A stretch of DNA of 64,000 nt from Myotis daubentonii (taxonomy: Eukaryota > Chordata > Mammalia > Chiroptera > Vespertilionidae), in the NCBI RefSeq assembly GCF_963259705.1, contig NC_081844.1, positions 14,803,715 through 14,867,714 of the forward strand, in the 5' to 3' direction. This document shows positions 9,960 through 22,079 of this stretch, in pieces; positions within the stretch are counted from its first letter, which is position 1, and every line of letters begins with the position of its first letter. Both the position numbers and the translations under genes were made by a program. The notes under the pieces are model-generated. The model had not been told where the DNA came from and did no database searches. It saw only the letters and a program-made list of their open reading frames with translations.

Positions 9960-11580
9960 GCTTTGTCATTTGACAAAGCTTAGAAGCAATGCTTCAGTAG
10001 CAACAAACACATCTATTAGCACTCAGGACCTTTCTTTTATGACCCCTTCCTCCTTTCCCTCTGACCCCTATATCTCTTTCCTAAAGTGCACTTTCGAGAT
10101 CATCTGTTTTAGCTCCTTCTTGTTTTTGGAAAAGAAAATGGGGTCCCAAAAAATAGGTTTTCCAAAGTCATGCAGCCAATTAATAGTGAAATCAGTCCTG
10201 GAACTCCCTGCAATTATTTATTCAATGACTTTCATTTGCAGGGTAATTCCCAAGCTATGGGGTACATGTTTATTGCATTTTATAAAACAGGACACTCTTC
10301 TCAACACCCCTTAGAGCTAGAAAGCAGTGCCAGAAATTAATTCGCCCCAGTTCCTTTTTGCATTCAGTTTAATAAAAACTGATCACAAGATTTTCCTTGA
10401 CAGGTGTTGTATTTTCTAAGAGCATAAAGGAAGAATTGAATGGATTAGAGTTTGTTAACATTAAGCTTTTTAAAATGAGCAAACAGAACAGAGGACATTT
10501 CGACTTGGTCCAAAATCAAAGAAACTGATTACTGATTGATGCTCTTATCTACTTTTTTTTTAAGGTTTCATTATGTAACAAGGGAAAAATCATCTCAAAT
10601 TTTCCTGGCCCTCACCCTTCCTGTTTCTCTTTGCTTTCTTTATAGTTAAGCAAAGACAGTAGAAAAATTGGCTCTTAAAAATGTCTTCAGAGAAAGAGCC
10701 TGGTTGTGAGGTTGGTGATGCACTTTGCTGCCTGCTTTCTCTAGTGCTTTCCAGCTATTAAAACTCAAAGTTCATACAAATGGACATTCTCTCATCATTC
10801 CTGCCCAATTGAAAGCAATTACAATTCAGTTCCCCATAAATCACCTTTTTCCAATGGCACTGCCTCTCTGTTCCACATGTTCATAAAGTAATTTGAGAAT
10901 GATGTTTTTTCCCAAAGTCTTGCATCAGCTGAGACCCTGTTTTACCCCATCGTGTTCCCCACTCTTCTCCAGCACACATTTCATCCACCCAAGCTGAAAT
11001 CTTTCTCTCACCCTACCCCATCTCTCTCTCACACATGTGTGCACATACATACATGTACCCGTATGTACACCCTTGCACCTTGCTCCAAGTGCATTCCCAG
11101 TGTAGGTGCTTCCAACATTCGGTGTGCAAATCCTACCCATGCTACAGGCCTGCAAATGTCTCACTTTTTCTGAAAACAGTCCCCAGTTTGCACAGTACGC
11201 TGGTAGGCACTATAAAAATAAAGGTTAGTTCTACATTACCTCTATCCCCAAGAAGCTGGTAATTTTCATCGATCCCATCTCAAAGATAACAGGGCATTCA
11301 TTCTACCACAAGTAATTGATTACGTGGAGAATGTCTGTGTTACTCTCTACCGCAATAATAGATTGTCAGAACATAAATTATACACTTCACTTCCATAGTC
11401 TCTGCCTCCTTGTTCCAATTTAGAGGAGGGGTGGATGGTTGGGGAGGAAAGATGGGAAAACAAGAGCCCAGAGAACAATTCAGTTCTAGGCCTAAACCTA
11501 ATAAAATTATCCTAAGTGTCCTCAATTGAAGGGCCCTGGGGCAGAAGGAAAAATGAAGCCCCATGAACCATATGTTCACA
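9960..11580. other. Unassigned sequence
   Basis: No gene, splice-flanked exon or repeat could be supported. A few frames of 60-118 codons exist (for example 9958-10314) but show no recognisable domain. Contains a T run at 9951-9959. Confidence 0.5.
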
Positions 11581-11584
11581 AGAG

Positions 11585-11690
11585 AGTATGCAGATGTGTT
11601 ATAAAGTTGTACACCTGAAATTTATGGAATGTTATTAATCTATGTTATCCCAATAAATCTAATATAAATAAATAATTTAAAATACTAAAA
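11585..11690 (+). mobile_element. L1 3' end
   Basis: TTGTACACCTGAAATTTATG, then GTTATTAATCTATGTTATCCC and CCCAATAAATCTAATATAAA: the end typical of laurasiatherian L1 3' UTRs, with an A-rich tail. Confidence 0.55.
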
Positions 11691-11715
11691 CTGTTAAATA
11701 AAATGCTGTTTCCTC

Positions 11716-11965
11716 TTTTTTAATCCTCTGCTGAGGATATTTTTTCCGTTGATTTTTTTTTAAGAGAGTGGGAGGGAGGGAGAAGAGGGAGAAAGAAACA
11801 TTGACGTGAGAGACACATCTACCGGTTGCCTCTGGCACATGCCCCCAACAGAGATGGGTATCGAACCACAACTAAGACACATGCCCTTGACTGGAATCAA
11901 ACCCGCCACCCTTCATTTGATACCATAGGCTGACACTTTAACCACTGAGCAACACTGGCCAGGGC
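11716..11965 (-). mobile_element. Ves SINE
   Basis: Reverse-complement Ves: TTAATCCTCTGCTGAGGATAT tail side, ATCGAACC and AATCAAACCC B-box copies, and CACTGAGCAACACTGGCCAG head at the right. An imperfect duplication around TTTCCTCTT/TCCCCTCTT flanks it. Confidence 0.88.
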
Positions 11966-12266
11966 TGCTCTCCCCTCTTATTTGATGAGTATATGCACAC
12001 TAAAAAGAAATTTGAAACATACGTGTATAGTTAGGATTTGAATGACTGAAAGTCAGAAAAATATCAATAATAACTGATTTTAATTATTACTGTCCTCAAG
12101 TATTCTGTTGCTGGGTTAGAAATGACCAGTAAAAAAATCATACAAAACTCATTTATTATTTATTTATTATTTACGTTATTATTCTTGTCCTCATTTTAGT
12201 AAAACCAGTGTTGTTATAATTAAGGCTTTTACATGTTTTGGATTCTACTGGACATAATAATATCCT

Positions 12267-12746
12267 AACTTTTTTTAATCCTCACCTGAGGATATTTTTC
12301 TATTGCTTTTCTTTTAATATATTTTTATTATTGATTTCAGAGAGGGAGAGAGAGATAGAAACATCAATGATGAGAGAGAATCATTGATCGGCTGCCTCCT
12401 TGCACACCCCACACTGGGGATTGAGCCCACAACCCAGGCATGTGCCCTGATGGGAACGGAATCATGAACTCCTGGTTCATAGGTGCACACTCAACCATTG
12501 AGCCATGCCAGCCAGGCTCTATTGCTTTTTAGATAGACTTGAAGGGAGGTGGGGAGAGAGAGAGGGAGAGAAAGAAAGAAACATCAATGTGAGACACATG
12601 GATTGGTTGCCTCCCGCACACAGCCCTGTATGGGGATCGAGCCTGCAATGGATATTCTTGCTGTTGGCCAGGAATCGAACCTATGATCCTGTGATCTTTC
12701 AGTGTGCAGGCCGACACTCTAACCACTGAGCAAAACTGGCAAGGGC
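12267..12746 (-). mobile_element. Ves SINE (outer), split by a second Ves
   Basis: The tail side TTAATCCTCACCTGAGGATA (12275 on) and the body and head (12530-12746, ending CACTGAGCAAAACTGGCAAG) belong to one minus-strand Ves. They are separated by a complete second Ves at 12311-12518. The inner one is flanked by perfect copies of CTATTGCTTTT (12300-12310 and 12519-12529). Confidence 0.85.
12311..12518 (-). mobile_element. Ves SINE (inner, nested)
   Basis: Complete minus-strand Ves (TTGATTTCAGAGAGGGAGAG tail side, CATTGAGCCATGCCAGCCAG head) inserted in the outer Ves. The perfect 11-bp duplication CTATTGCTTTT defines its ends exactly. It is of the GGTTCATAGG head subtype, whereas the outer copy is not. 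Confidence 0.92.
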
Positions 12747-12749
12747 AAT

Positions 12750-12873
12750 ATTAAAACTCTTTTTTAATTTTCTTATTGGTTTTAGAGACATAGAGAAAGG
12801 GTGAGGAACAGAGAGAGAGAGGAACAATTGCTATTTCACTTATTTATGTATTCATTGATTGTTTCTTGTATAA
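12750..12873 (-). mobile_element. Truncated Ves-related SINE
   Basis: Tail side and body with the ATTTCACTTATTTATGTATT motif also found in the SINE at 17817-18023. It stops abruptly at TTCTTGTATAA where a HeliBat begins; the tRNA-like head is missing on both sides of the HeliBat. Confidence 0.65.
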
Positions 12874-13259
12874 TCTATATATATAAAAGCCTAAGCAACC
12901 ATTATGACCAAACGACTGGAATGACTGGAACTACCAGTCATTATGACGTGCACTGACCACCAGGAGGCAGACGTTTAATGCAGGAGCTGCCCCCTGGTGG
13001 TCAGTGTGCTCCCACAGCCAACCTCCCACAGCCAGCTAACCTCCCCAGTCCCTCCCTCTGGCCAACAAACCTCCTGTGGTCCCTCCCCCTAGCTAGCAGG
13101 CCCCATCCATAGGCCTCGTCCAGCAGCCAGCAGGCTCCGGCTGGCAGCCAGCAGGCCCCAGCCAGCCCAGCCCCGATCGGGACTGGGAGAGATGGCCCCA
13201 GTAGGCCTTGATCACTGGCCAACCCCACCTGTGCAGAATTTCATGCACTGAGCCTCTAG
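12874..13259 (+). mobile_element. HeliBat non-autonomous Helitron
   Basis: Starts TCTATATATATAAAAGCC and ends with a GTGCAGAATTTCATGCAC stem, GAGCC and CTAG, inserted between A and T. It carries the internal phrase GTGCACTGACCACCAGG, shared with the elements at 25927 and 31649. No coding capacity. Confidence 0.85.
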
Positions 13260-13260
13260 T

Positions 13261-14165
13261 AAATTATAAAATAAAATAAAATTGTATTAAAGTTTACAAA
13301 ATTCTAATGTAATTTCAATAAAAGTATAACTTAAATGTCAAAAAAATGTTATGTTCATACTATGATCCAAAAATTATTTCTTCTAAAGCTTTCAAAATAA
13401 TCTATTAAAATTGAAAGACAAAAAAATCAAATTTTAGTAAAAGATTTCAAAGTTTATATCAAAATTAAGTAAAGATGGCTTTAATTTTTTAGAAAATGTA
13501 ATTACATCTTACTATGACATATTTTATAAAAATAAGCTTATTCCCAATCAATGCCCATCTAGTTGCCAATGAATAATTGATATTGCGTTTCACCATGTTA
13601 TGTCTAGACCCACACACACACAAATTTAAGAGTATTTTTGTTTAAAACTACAAAATGTTCTTCAGCTGCTATGAGCAACTTACAAATATTAGGCTAATCT
13701 GTGCATAATTCTAAAACCACAATTTAAACCTGAAGAGGAGTAAGAAATGGATACTGGGTACTATTGGAAAAATGATACTTTATTACGTAAGAATCTATTG
13801 CATTCATGCTGAGAAAATTGTTTGACAAAATAATTTTTTGACATTTACGTAAGTGCTCCCATCACTGACATCCTCCCACACACCTAAGCAGTGTCCTGCC
13901 CTAAGTCCTCAGAGACACCACCAGTCAGACCTTCACAGAGTTTAAGACAATTCCCTTCAGTTTTAAGACTTAGGGAAGGAGATGCAAAGAAATATTTCCC
14001 TGGAGTAAGTCATGAAGACAAATGTTTAGGTTACATCTCATGCCCAGCACTGAGCACCAGGTCCCAAGGCAGAGAGGCATTCCTGTGTGTTTAGAAAGTG
14101 TGGTTTTGTTTGTTTGCACATTGTGCCCAGGACTGAAAGCATTATTTATTATTGGTATCATCCCA
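13261..14165. other. AT-rich unassigned sequence
   Basis: No gene or recognisable repeat. The first 500 bp are strongly A+T-rich. Nothing supports an exon. Confidence 0.5.
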
Positions 14166-14169
14166 GAGA

Positions 14170-15430
14170 TAAGACAGATTGGGTTCTTGAAACAAGAACA
14201 TGGCACTAGAAAAAGGGGAACATTCAGAATGCAAGAAAAGAGCTCTTGAAAAGTAAAAGCATAATAGCAAAATTTTTCAACTCGGTAAAAATAATGTTGA
14301 GGAAATAATGTTAAGAAAAGACCCCAGAAAGAAGAACAAATAGAGAAAGAGAGAAAATTAGTGAGGTAAGTAAGGAAATTAGAGGCTCAATCTAGTATGT
14401 ACAACAGCTAACTAATAGGTGTTCTAGAAAAAGAAAATAGGGAAGTGAGCGACAGTTATACAATAATAACAATAATTATTATACAATAATAAGAACAACA
14501 ATAATAATTTCCAGAACTGAGTTTTCAGATTGAAAGGCCCACTTAAAGTGCAGTGCAGTGAATAAAAAAAAAAAATTATAGGTGCATCATGTTACATTTC
14601 TGAATACCAGGGACAAGAGCAGAACCTAAAATACATTCATTTACAAAAGATGTATCAGTATCATTAAAAATTTTAGCAACATTGGTAGCTAGAAAACAAT
14701 GTAGTAATACCATCAAAATGTGAGAGAAAAAAATGATGCTAATCTAGAATTATGTCCCCACCCAAACTATCCATCAAGCATGTGGGTGAAAATAAAGGTA
14801 TTTTAGACATTCAAGGCACCTCAGGAAGCTACTGGATGGCTACTCTTCCACAGTAGAGTTAAGCAAGAAAGAGGAAGACATGGGCTCCAACACACTGGAG
14901 AGGAGAGAAGGACCCACAGAATGAAAATGAAGGGAAGCCCAGGATGACATTTCCACAGGAGGCTGGAGAGAAACCAGCTGCCGGGGACCGTGAGGGAGGT
15001 TCCCAGAAGGAAGTCATCAAGAAGAGTGACAAAACACCTGACATCTTCAGAGGATATTTTCTGATTTGTTTCAGAGGAAAATTTGGGGAATGTAGTGATT
15101 GGAACAAATGAAATCATTAATAATAGGGAAAATATAAAGTTATATTTTAAAAAGGAGAAAAAAATGGTTTCCTGGCATGCTCTGGAGCTCAGCTGTGAAC
15201 ATTAGTTACATAGCAATAATAATCTAAACACTGAAAGATGGTTTAAACAAAATTTTTGAGAAAAACCATAATGGCAAAATGGGGGAATAACGGGAGAGAA
15301 AATGCGTGTGTGCATATGTGTGTGCATGTGTGTGTAAAGGCAATATATCATTGAAAAAATTTTTAAATGCTAGTATAATCATAGTATTTGGGGAAGAAAA
15401 CAAAAGAAACATGTAAATGAGTTAAAAAAA
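14170..15430 (+). mobile_element. HAL1 (half-L1) remnant
   Basis: HAL1 elements carry only L1 ORF1 plus a 3' UTR. Here decayed ORF1 C-terminal sequence can be followed: a GTGCATCATGTTAC stretch (RHII-like), GCTAGAAAACAATG (EARRQW-like), and ATGTCCCCACCCAAACTATC (YPAKLS-like). HAL1-type 3' UTR phrases follow (AAAGAGGAAGACATGGG, AGGATGACATTTCCACAG). ORF2 sequence is absent. The frame is destroyed by stops and indels. Confidence 0.6.
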
Positions 15431-16093
15431 ACTGCTGGTTTTTCTTCATTATACATTGAATATTATTTGTTGACTTTTTAAACCATTACATATTTTTCTT
15501 CTAAAATATTCCATTAAAAATTAAGTTGTATGGGAGGGAGTGTGTGAGTTGAGATTGCTGTGACAGATTGTGAAGCAATTCTAGAAAAAGGAGCAAGTGA
15601 AATGACCAGTAATATTATTTCTCAGCATTTTTAAAAAGTCCACTTTAGATTCAAGGTTACGATTTTTAAGTGAGACTAGCCAGTGTGATTATACATTTTT
15701 CTCTGACTATATTTCTCTAAGCTTAGGTATAGGCACTAAGCAGAAAATTAGTTGGATTTCATCAGCATTGTGATTTGGCCAAGAGAATATGATAAAGTAA
15801 GAGTGAAAAGGGAATCAAAGGTATTTGCAAGGATTATCATAACGGAATGTGGACTTTAAGATACCTAAAGAGGAATGAGGATCAAGGAGATGAGGTGCAA
15901 GGAAAATATGGTAGGACCAATGGATTGGAGGTCCTGATATTGGGCTACTAGAAAGAGTGAAAGAGAAGAATAGTGATGCTGGGGGGGCTGGGGAGCATGA
16001 CATTGAGATTATGAAGATGTTGTAGTTATTGGTGAACATGAGGTTGAGAATATACCTGGTGGAGTGACTGAGGATGGGTAAAGGACAAGATTA
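15430..16093. other. Unassigned sequence
   Basis: Purine-rich single-copy-looking sequence, no gene recognised. Confidence 0.45.
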
Positions 16094-16117
16094 AATAGAT
16101 GATGATAGATAGTAGAT

Positions 16118-16176
<59 letters not shown>

Positions 16177-16193
16177 GATAGATAGATGATGAT

Positions 16194-16244
<51 letters not shown>

Positions 16245-16260
16245 GATAGATGATAGATAG
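16094..16260. repeat. (GATA)n microsatellite
   Basis: Interrupted array of GATA/GATG tetramers, about 165 bp. Frames of YLSI repeats across it are artefacts of the array. Confidence 0.95.
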
Positions 16261-16264
16261 AGCA

Positions 16265-17807
16265 ACAACACAAATGGGAAACTGTTGGTGAATCAGATTG
16301 GTAAAGAATGGTATATAAAAGTTTCCTGTGTTATTTTTGCAACTATTTTTGAAACTTTGAAATTATATTTTTAAAAATAAAAAGTTACCCCCAAAAGTCA
16401 AAATCTAGAAAGCAATACACCCTAGAGTGAAGAGGTTTATCTTTCTGTGCACTAGGAAGCAAGAGGGGAAAGTTGTTGAGTGCTGAGTTCCTCATGATGG
16501 ATGAGGTGGTGAGCTATCAGTAGTTTCAGCAGGGAAAGAGCCCCGATGGTAAACGAATTTTCGCTTCTGCTAGGCTGGGCTTGGCTCTCAGACAACTCAT
16601 CAGTCAGCCTTGAAGGCGCTCTGGGAAAAGCTCAGCACACGTGTTTGAGCACTCTCTAGGCCTGCTTCTGGAAGCCCTGCCCTGCCCCAAGACAGGTCCA
16701 CCCTTGAGACACTGTCCTATGGAAAAGGAAGTCAGTGGAACAATGAGTTATAATTACAAGGGAGACTAGATGGCTGAGAGGCTGGGAAACAGCTGACATC
16801 TCTGCTTCTGAAAGCAATTCAAGGTTAGCTCCCCTAATGCTAGGTTGGCTCCTGAAACCCCAAACACCGCCTTCTCTCTCCACGTAAGTCATCGCCAAAT
16901 GCCAAAATGTATCAGCTCCCGAGTTCCAGCTCCTGTGTATTGATGGGAACTTACAATTCAGGGACCAGCAACTTGGTACATCCTGCAAAGTACCCTGACA
17001 TTTTAGCTCCCTCCTTATGCAACCGACTGAGCTGTCCTGCAGTGAGCTGTGCAGCCCAGGGTGGGCTCACGGTAAACTGGCAAGGAATTAAGTCAAGAAG
17101 CTTCAAGGGAATGAACAGATGCTCTGAGAAAGCAGGGGAATGCTGGGCCTGACCACAATTATAATGTCTGAGTCAAAAGTCAAAAAGTCATTCACATGCC
17201 AACGGCCATTTCCTCCACCTCACCCCCACCCTGCTACGCTGGAAGTCAATTCTCCACAGTGCATGGTGAGTCAGGCGTGAGCACTTTGATTACGGCTCAG
17301 CTGATGTCATTCAAGAAAACAGGGGGGTCACCCACTGCATCAGAGGAAGAGACATTTGACTGAGAGAGGTCCACCCTGCAGCCCTCTGGGGAGCCTGACA
17401 TTTCCAGGACACGAAAAACAAACTTCCTCTTCAGAAGGAATATGCTTTCAGTGTGGGAAAAAAAAGAGAGAGAGAACCGGAGAGGGTCAATATGTGCTCA
17501 CCCTTGGCTGAAAGCCCACAATCAGGGAAATTTCTGTCCTTTTAGAAAAGGTGAAAGCATCAGAATGTCCTCTGGTTCAACAGAAGATCCAAGTGACTGC
17601 ACGTACACAGAGAAAAACTCAGTCTTGACTCAACAGAACCGGCTGTGCCCAGTAACCCTCTAACTCCCTTTCAACTGAGCTCTCAGTTCTCTCAAGAGTT
17701 AACACTCTGAACGCCTAACAAAGTACATATTTAGAGGACACTTAGTGTTTGGCACTAGAGCCATCCTTTGGGGTGGGGAGAGAGGATTCTGATACAATAG
17801 GGCCAAT
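16265..17807. other. Unassigned sequence
   Basis: No gene or repeat confidently recognised. An A-rich segment at 16340-16385 may be a repeat tail. Frames up to 110 codons show no domain. Confidence 0.45.
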
Positions 17808-17816
17808 ATAGGCTGT

Positions 17817-18023
17817 GTTTTTTTTAACTTTCATGTATTGATTTATTTTAGAGAGAGAGAGAGGAAGGGAGAGAGAGAAAAAAACACACACATCAATTCA
17901 TTGTTCCACTTATTTATGCATTCATTCGTTGATTCTTGTATGTGCCCTGATGGAGGATCAAACCCAAAACCTTTGTGTATTGGGAGGACACTCTTAACCA
18001 AAAGAGCTACCCAGCCAGTGTCT
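17817..18023 (-). mobile_element. Ves-related SINE, variant body
   Basis: Reverse-complement SINE with GATTTATTTTAGAGAGAGAG tail side, the variant body motif CCACTTATTTATGCATTC, B-box complement GGATCAAACCC and head complement AAGAGCTACCCAGCCAG. Target duplication ATAGGCTGT at 17808-17816 and 18024-18032. Confidence 0.82.
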
Positions 18024-18039
18024 ATAGGCTGTTGTTGTT

Positions 18040-18225
18040 GCTACAGCTAACATTGCGTTCTATTCTCTGCCACTCACTTTACATGGCTTATCTTATTTGA
18101 ACCCCAACAATCTTGTAGGTAGGTACTATTATTTTCTCCACTTTGGAAATGAAGGAGCTGAGACACCAAAATCACACAGCAAGATGGAGAAGCCAGTGTT
18201 TGAAACCAGACAGCCTGGACCACGC
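18040..18225 (+). repeat. MIR
   Basis: MIR core pattern: CACTTTACATGGCTTATCTT, GTAGGTAGGTACTATTATTT, TCACACAGCAAG, then GTTTGAAACCAGACAGCCTGG. Confidence 0.75.
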
Positions 18226-18391
18226 TGTCCAATAGGACTTTCTGCAATGATCAACATGTTTTTTATTACACTGTTCAACATGGTGGCCACTCACCCGATG
18301 CGGTTACTGAGCACTTGAGATATGATTGCTGCAACTAAAAATTGGAATTTAAATTTTTTATTTAATTTGAATTAACTTAAATTTATTTTTT

Positions 18392-18575
18392 TAATCTTCA
18401 CCCAAGGATATGTTGATTAATTTTAGAGAGAAGAAGGGAGAGAGAGAGAAAGAGAGGGGAAAATTGATGTGAGAGAGAAACATCAATCGGTTGCCTCTCG
18501 TACCAGGGACCGAACCAGAAACCTAGCTTTGTGCCCTGACTGGGAATGAAAACCATGACCTTTCGGTGTACGGAA
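18392..18575 (-). mobile_element. Ves SINE, head truncated
   Basis: TTAATCTTCACCCAAGGATA tail side and a body with ACATCAATCGGTTGCC. The right side reaches CCTTTCGGTGTACGGAAG but lacks the final tRNA-like head. Confidence 0.82.
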
Positions 18576-18599
18576 GTGAGCCAGAGAAGTCTGAAAGCT

Positions 18600-20045
18600 A
18601 GTCCCATCACTGTGTAAATGAGGTGAATTGAGGCTCAAGAATTTTAAGTGATTTGTTAAAGATCACATTCCTAATCAATGGCAGAGAAGAAATCAACCCC
18701 AGGTCTCCGGAGGTTCTACCGTGAACTATTTGTTCCCTATTATCACTTGCACACATTGCATTAGGTTTAGGTCCTGACTTTACACTTGATTTCCTGTGTT
18801 CCTGAGGCAATCCATGCTTCAGTTCCTCTGTCTGGAAAATCAGGATTAAAAATGTCTACTCAACACCCCTCACAGAGATGCTAGGAAAATCAAATGACAC
18901 CGTGAAAGTGAGAGTGTTCTGAAAAGTGGAAAGCACTATTTTTAAAATTTTTATGACACTTTCCCCATCTCAGACTTCTCTTCTAACAACCTCCAAAGCA
19001 GGGTAGTAATTTTTTATATATATATTTTTAAAATAACCTCTCAGAAAGAATCTGAGACAGAAAAAATACATACAAATCTCATCTCATCGCTAGGTTGTTT
19101 TTATCTAATGGAAATGCCCAGGTGGTGAATATTGTTGACAAGTTGGTTCCCATGACAGAGAATAACGCTGGGGAGTGAGGGGAGGAATTAACCCACGTGG
19201 GTCATTGGTCACAGCCAGCCTTTGCTATTTAAAAAATTATCCCACAAGCTGAAAAGGCAGTCCTTGTTTTTGAGCTGCTTTTAAGTTTGTGATAGAACAT
19301 GAGAGAAACAAAGGGAAGTGCTCTGGTGGTCACAATCTTTGCTCTAGAAATTACAGCCCAGGGATTATTTGATGAAGTTTTGTTTTTTCCTTCCCTTTCA
19401 GTCTGTAGAAAATAACTAACATTAAAAGTCAGGGTTCCTAGGAGGCATTCAGGGGCAGTGCTAGAAGATGGCATGAAGGCTGTTCCCAAGTGACACGTAA
19501 GGTACCCAGAACTGGCGAGGCTAAGCCTTACCCACCTGCCCCCACTCCCAGACTAACGCCAGCCTCACAGTAGTAGAGTAGTTGCTGTTTTCTAATACAT
19601 AAATATATATCTAGGCATTTAGTAGAACCAGGGTATATGATCCATTTATTTGGAACCAGATTTTATTATTTTTCCCTTGTAAGATTTTTTTTTTCTTAAT
19701 GTCAACCATAGCAATTAGGTATTTTAAAAACTTCTACTTATATTGGTTGTTATACAACCTAAGTTCAAAGGCCAATCTTTTTCTAAACACAAACATTTGT
19801 GAATCGGTTCCTCTGTGAGACATACTCCAACACCATCCGAGAGACTTAAGTGACAATGTCACAGAAGGAGGTCTGAGCCTGGGGCTCCCGACCCAGAGGG
19901 CCCATATTTTCCATGTCTGTAGCCTGGGTTTTGTCTCACCTGATATGCATCTAGCTGTTGGACTCCTGAGTGGTGATTCATGAAAAGGATTCAGGTCAGG
20001 TCATTCCGAAAGCATCTGAAAAGCCCAGTCCAGTGCCTTTTACAG
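18600..20045. other. Unassigned sequence
   Basis: No gene recognised. Segments resembling old MIR/L2 debris occur (18600-18770) but are too degraded to call. Confidence 0.4.
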
Positions 20046-20049
20046 AAAG

Positions 20050-20475
20050 TAAATAACATGAGCTAACATGTATTAAATGCCGACTCTACAGTTGGCACTA
20101 TGAAAAGGGCTTTCCTTTTTAAAAAAATATATTGTTATTTATTTCAGAGAGGAAAGGAGAGGGAGAGAGAAATAGAAACATCAATGATGAAAGAGAATAA
20201 TTGATCAGCTGCCTCTTGCACGCCCCCTACTGGGGATCGAGCCCACAACCCAGGCATGACCTCCTGGTTCATAGGTCAATGCTCAACCACTGAGCTACAC
20301 CGGCAGGGCGAGGGTTTTCCATATGTTATCTAATCTGCCCAACAAGTCAATAGTAGAGTCAATATTAATTTCCCACTTGGTAGATAAGAAACTGAAGCAC
20401 AAAAGGTTAAGTAAATTGCCCCAAAATCACACAGATAATTAGTAGTGGGTCTGAGAGACACACCCTCATGCCTAT
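20050..20475 (+). repeat. MIR, split by a Ves SINE
   Basis: GAGCTAACATGTATTAAATG, then after the SINE CATATGTTATCTAATCTGCC, AGAAACTGAAGCACAAAAGG and AAATCACACAGATAATTAG. Removing 20118-20309 restores one collinear MIR. Confidence 0.75.
20118..20309 (-). mobile_element. Ves SINE
   Basis: Minus-strand Ves with ATCGAGCCC B-box complement and CACTGAGCTACACCGGCAGG head. Flanked by AGGGCTTTCC on the left and AGGGTTTTCC on the right, placing it inside a MIR. The segment between the two usual acceptor-like boxes is shortened. Confidence 0.88.
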
Positions 20476-22079
20476 AGAAAGCAAAGTTTGTCATAAAACT
20501 GCTGTAATATACTGTCTCCCAGTCAATAAAAGACACCACCCTTTGGGTGAGATATTCCACCACCTTCAAATAGTCAGCTCTCCTGGGATGCTTTGCAAAG
20601 TTGGTTTGTGTGTAGATCTAAGTCAGGTTATGCCTTAATAATGAAACGCCTCCAAAGTCTCAGTGACTTAACACGACACGCATTTGCTTCATGTCAACAT
20701 TTGTTCATTTCTGCTGAGAACCCATTGGCCAGACCTTGTCATCTAGCCCCAACCTGAGCACTGGGAAATGTAGAGGAGCACATGGAATATTTAATCAGCA
20801 ATGCGGTCCCAGTCCCAGCTCTTCCATCAACCCCCTTGTGACTTTGGCACACAACTCCCTTTCTGAGCTGCAATTTCTTCATTTCTCAGATGATATAATG
20901 ACACTAAGTTCCTCAAGATTCAAGCTTGCATATTTTATGAATCTATCAATGAATGTCCCTTACAAAGCACATGTACCAAGACTATACCGGCACCCCTGGG
21001 AGGATATGGAAACATCTCTCCATGTGATATGAGGCAAGGCTGTTTGTGGCACAAGTCAGGCTCAATGTTTTGCTTGGATGGCGGGCTTGGGGAGACTGTT
21101 TGCCAACCTAGCAGAATGGGGTCAGCGGTTCATGGCAACTCCCGGGCCTTTGGAGATGTTGGGCGCTTTTTTGTTGGTCTTTACACCTAATAAAAAGCAA
21201 TTTCCTCTTTTCAAAAGGCAGATTTTTTTTTTTTCTGTTTTGGAAGATTAGTGGGTTTGGGGGTTTGTTTAGTTTTTGCTTTTAAAATTAAATGGATGTT
21301 ATCTTTTAAAGCCGAAGGTAACAGAAAGGGCATGGAGATTAGCCCAGGTCACAGAGCAAGACAAGAGCAGAGCAAGGGGTGAAGCCCACTGGCTTGGATA
21401 GGCCTCATCCCCAGGCAGGAAGTCACTCTGGGATAAAAATTCTTGCCAATGGCCCATGATGAATGAGTGTTAATAGGCCCAAACATCGATTTCATATCCT
21501 TTCAAGCACACAAAGGAAAAGGGACTTGGTACAGTCTATTTTGGCCCAATCTAGCGCATAAAACAAAATGCCAATTGAGACACAACTCTGAAGCAACCCA
21601 GGGGACAATTCTTCTCCGGCTAGTTCTGGAGTGGAGCAATTTTACCTTCCCTGGAAATGGGATTAGGGCAGGTATGCCCTGTGGGCCTTAACACACTGGC
21701 CAGCTCCCCTTCCTTAAAAGCTTTCAGCTGTCACCTATCTCTAGACTGGAACAGGAACAGCTCATTCAACCGGCTGTATCTACACCACTTTCGCGCCACC
21801 ACCCCATCACACAGGCCCCTAAAGAAACATTTGCACACCAATGAGGCCAGCCTGCAAAGAATAAAAGGAATAAGCTGCCTGGCAACATGAATTACTCCCA
21901 GGTTCCCACAGGTTTGCAGGACAGTCAAGCTGACCCCATTGTACCTTAGGGACCCAGACAATATCCCTAAAGTTTCACAATAGCAGTATATGAGGGGTCA
22001 GTGCTCCCCCTTTCCCCAAATGTTCCTGTTATGTCGCAAGACCTTACATTATACCACTCTTTATGATTTAAAATGCTTC
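20476..22079. other. Unassigned sequence
   Basis: No gene recognised. A short MIR-like stretch (about 21300-21400, ending near GTCACAGAGCAAGAC) is possible. Frames of 74-98 codons lack domains. Confidence 0.4.

Noticed and set aside
16026..16273. Minus-strand frames of YLSI repeats
   Set aside because: Direct translation of the (GATA)n array.
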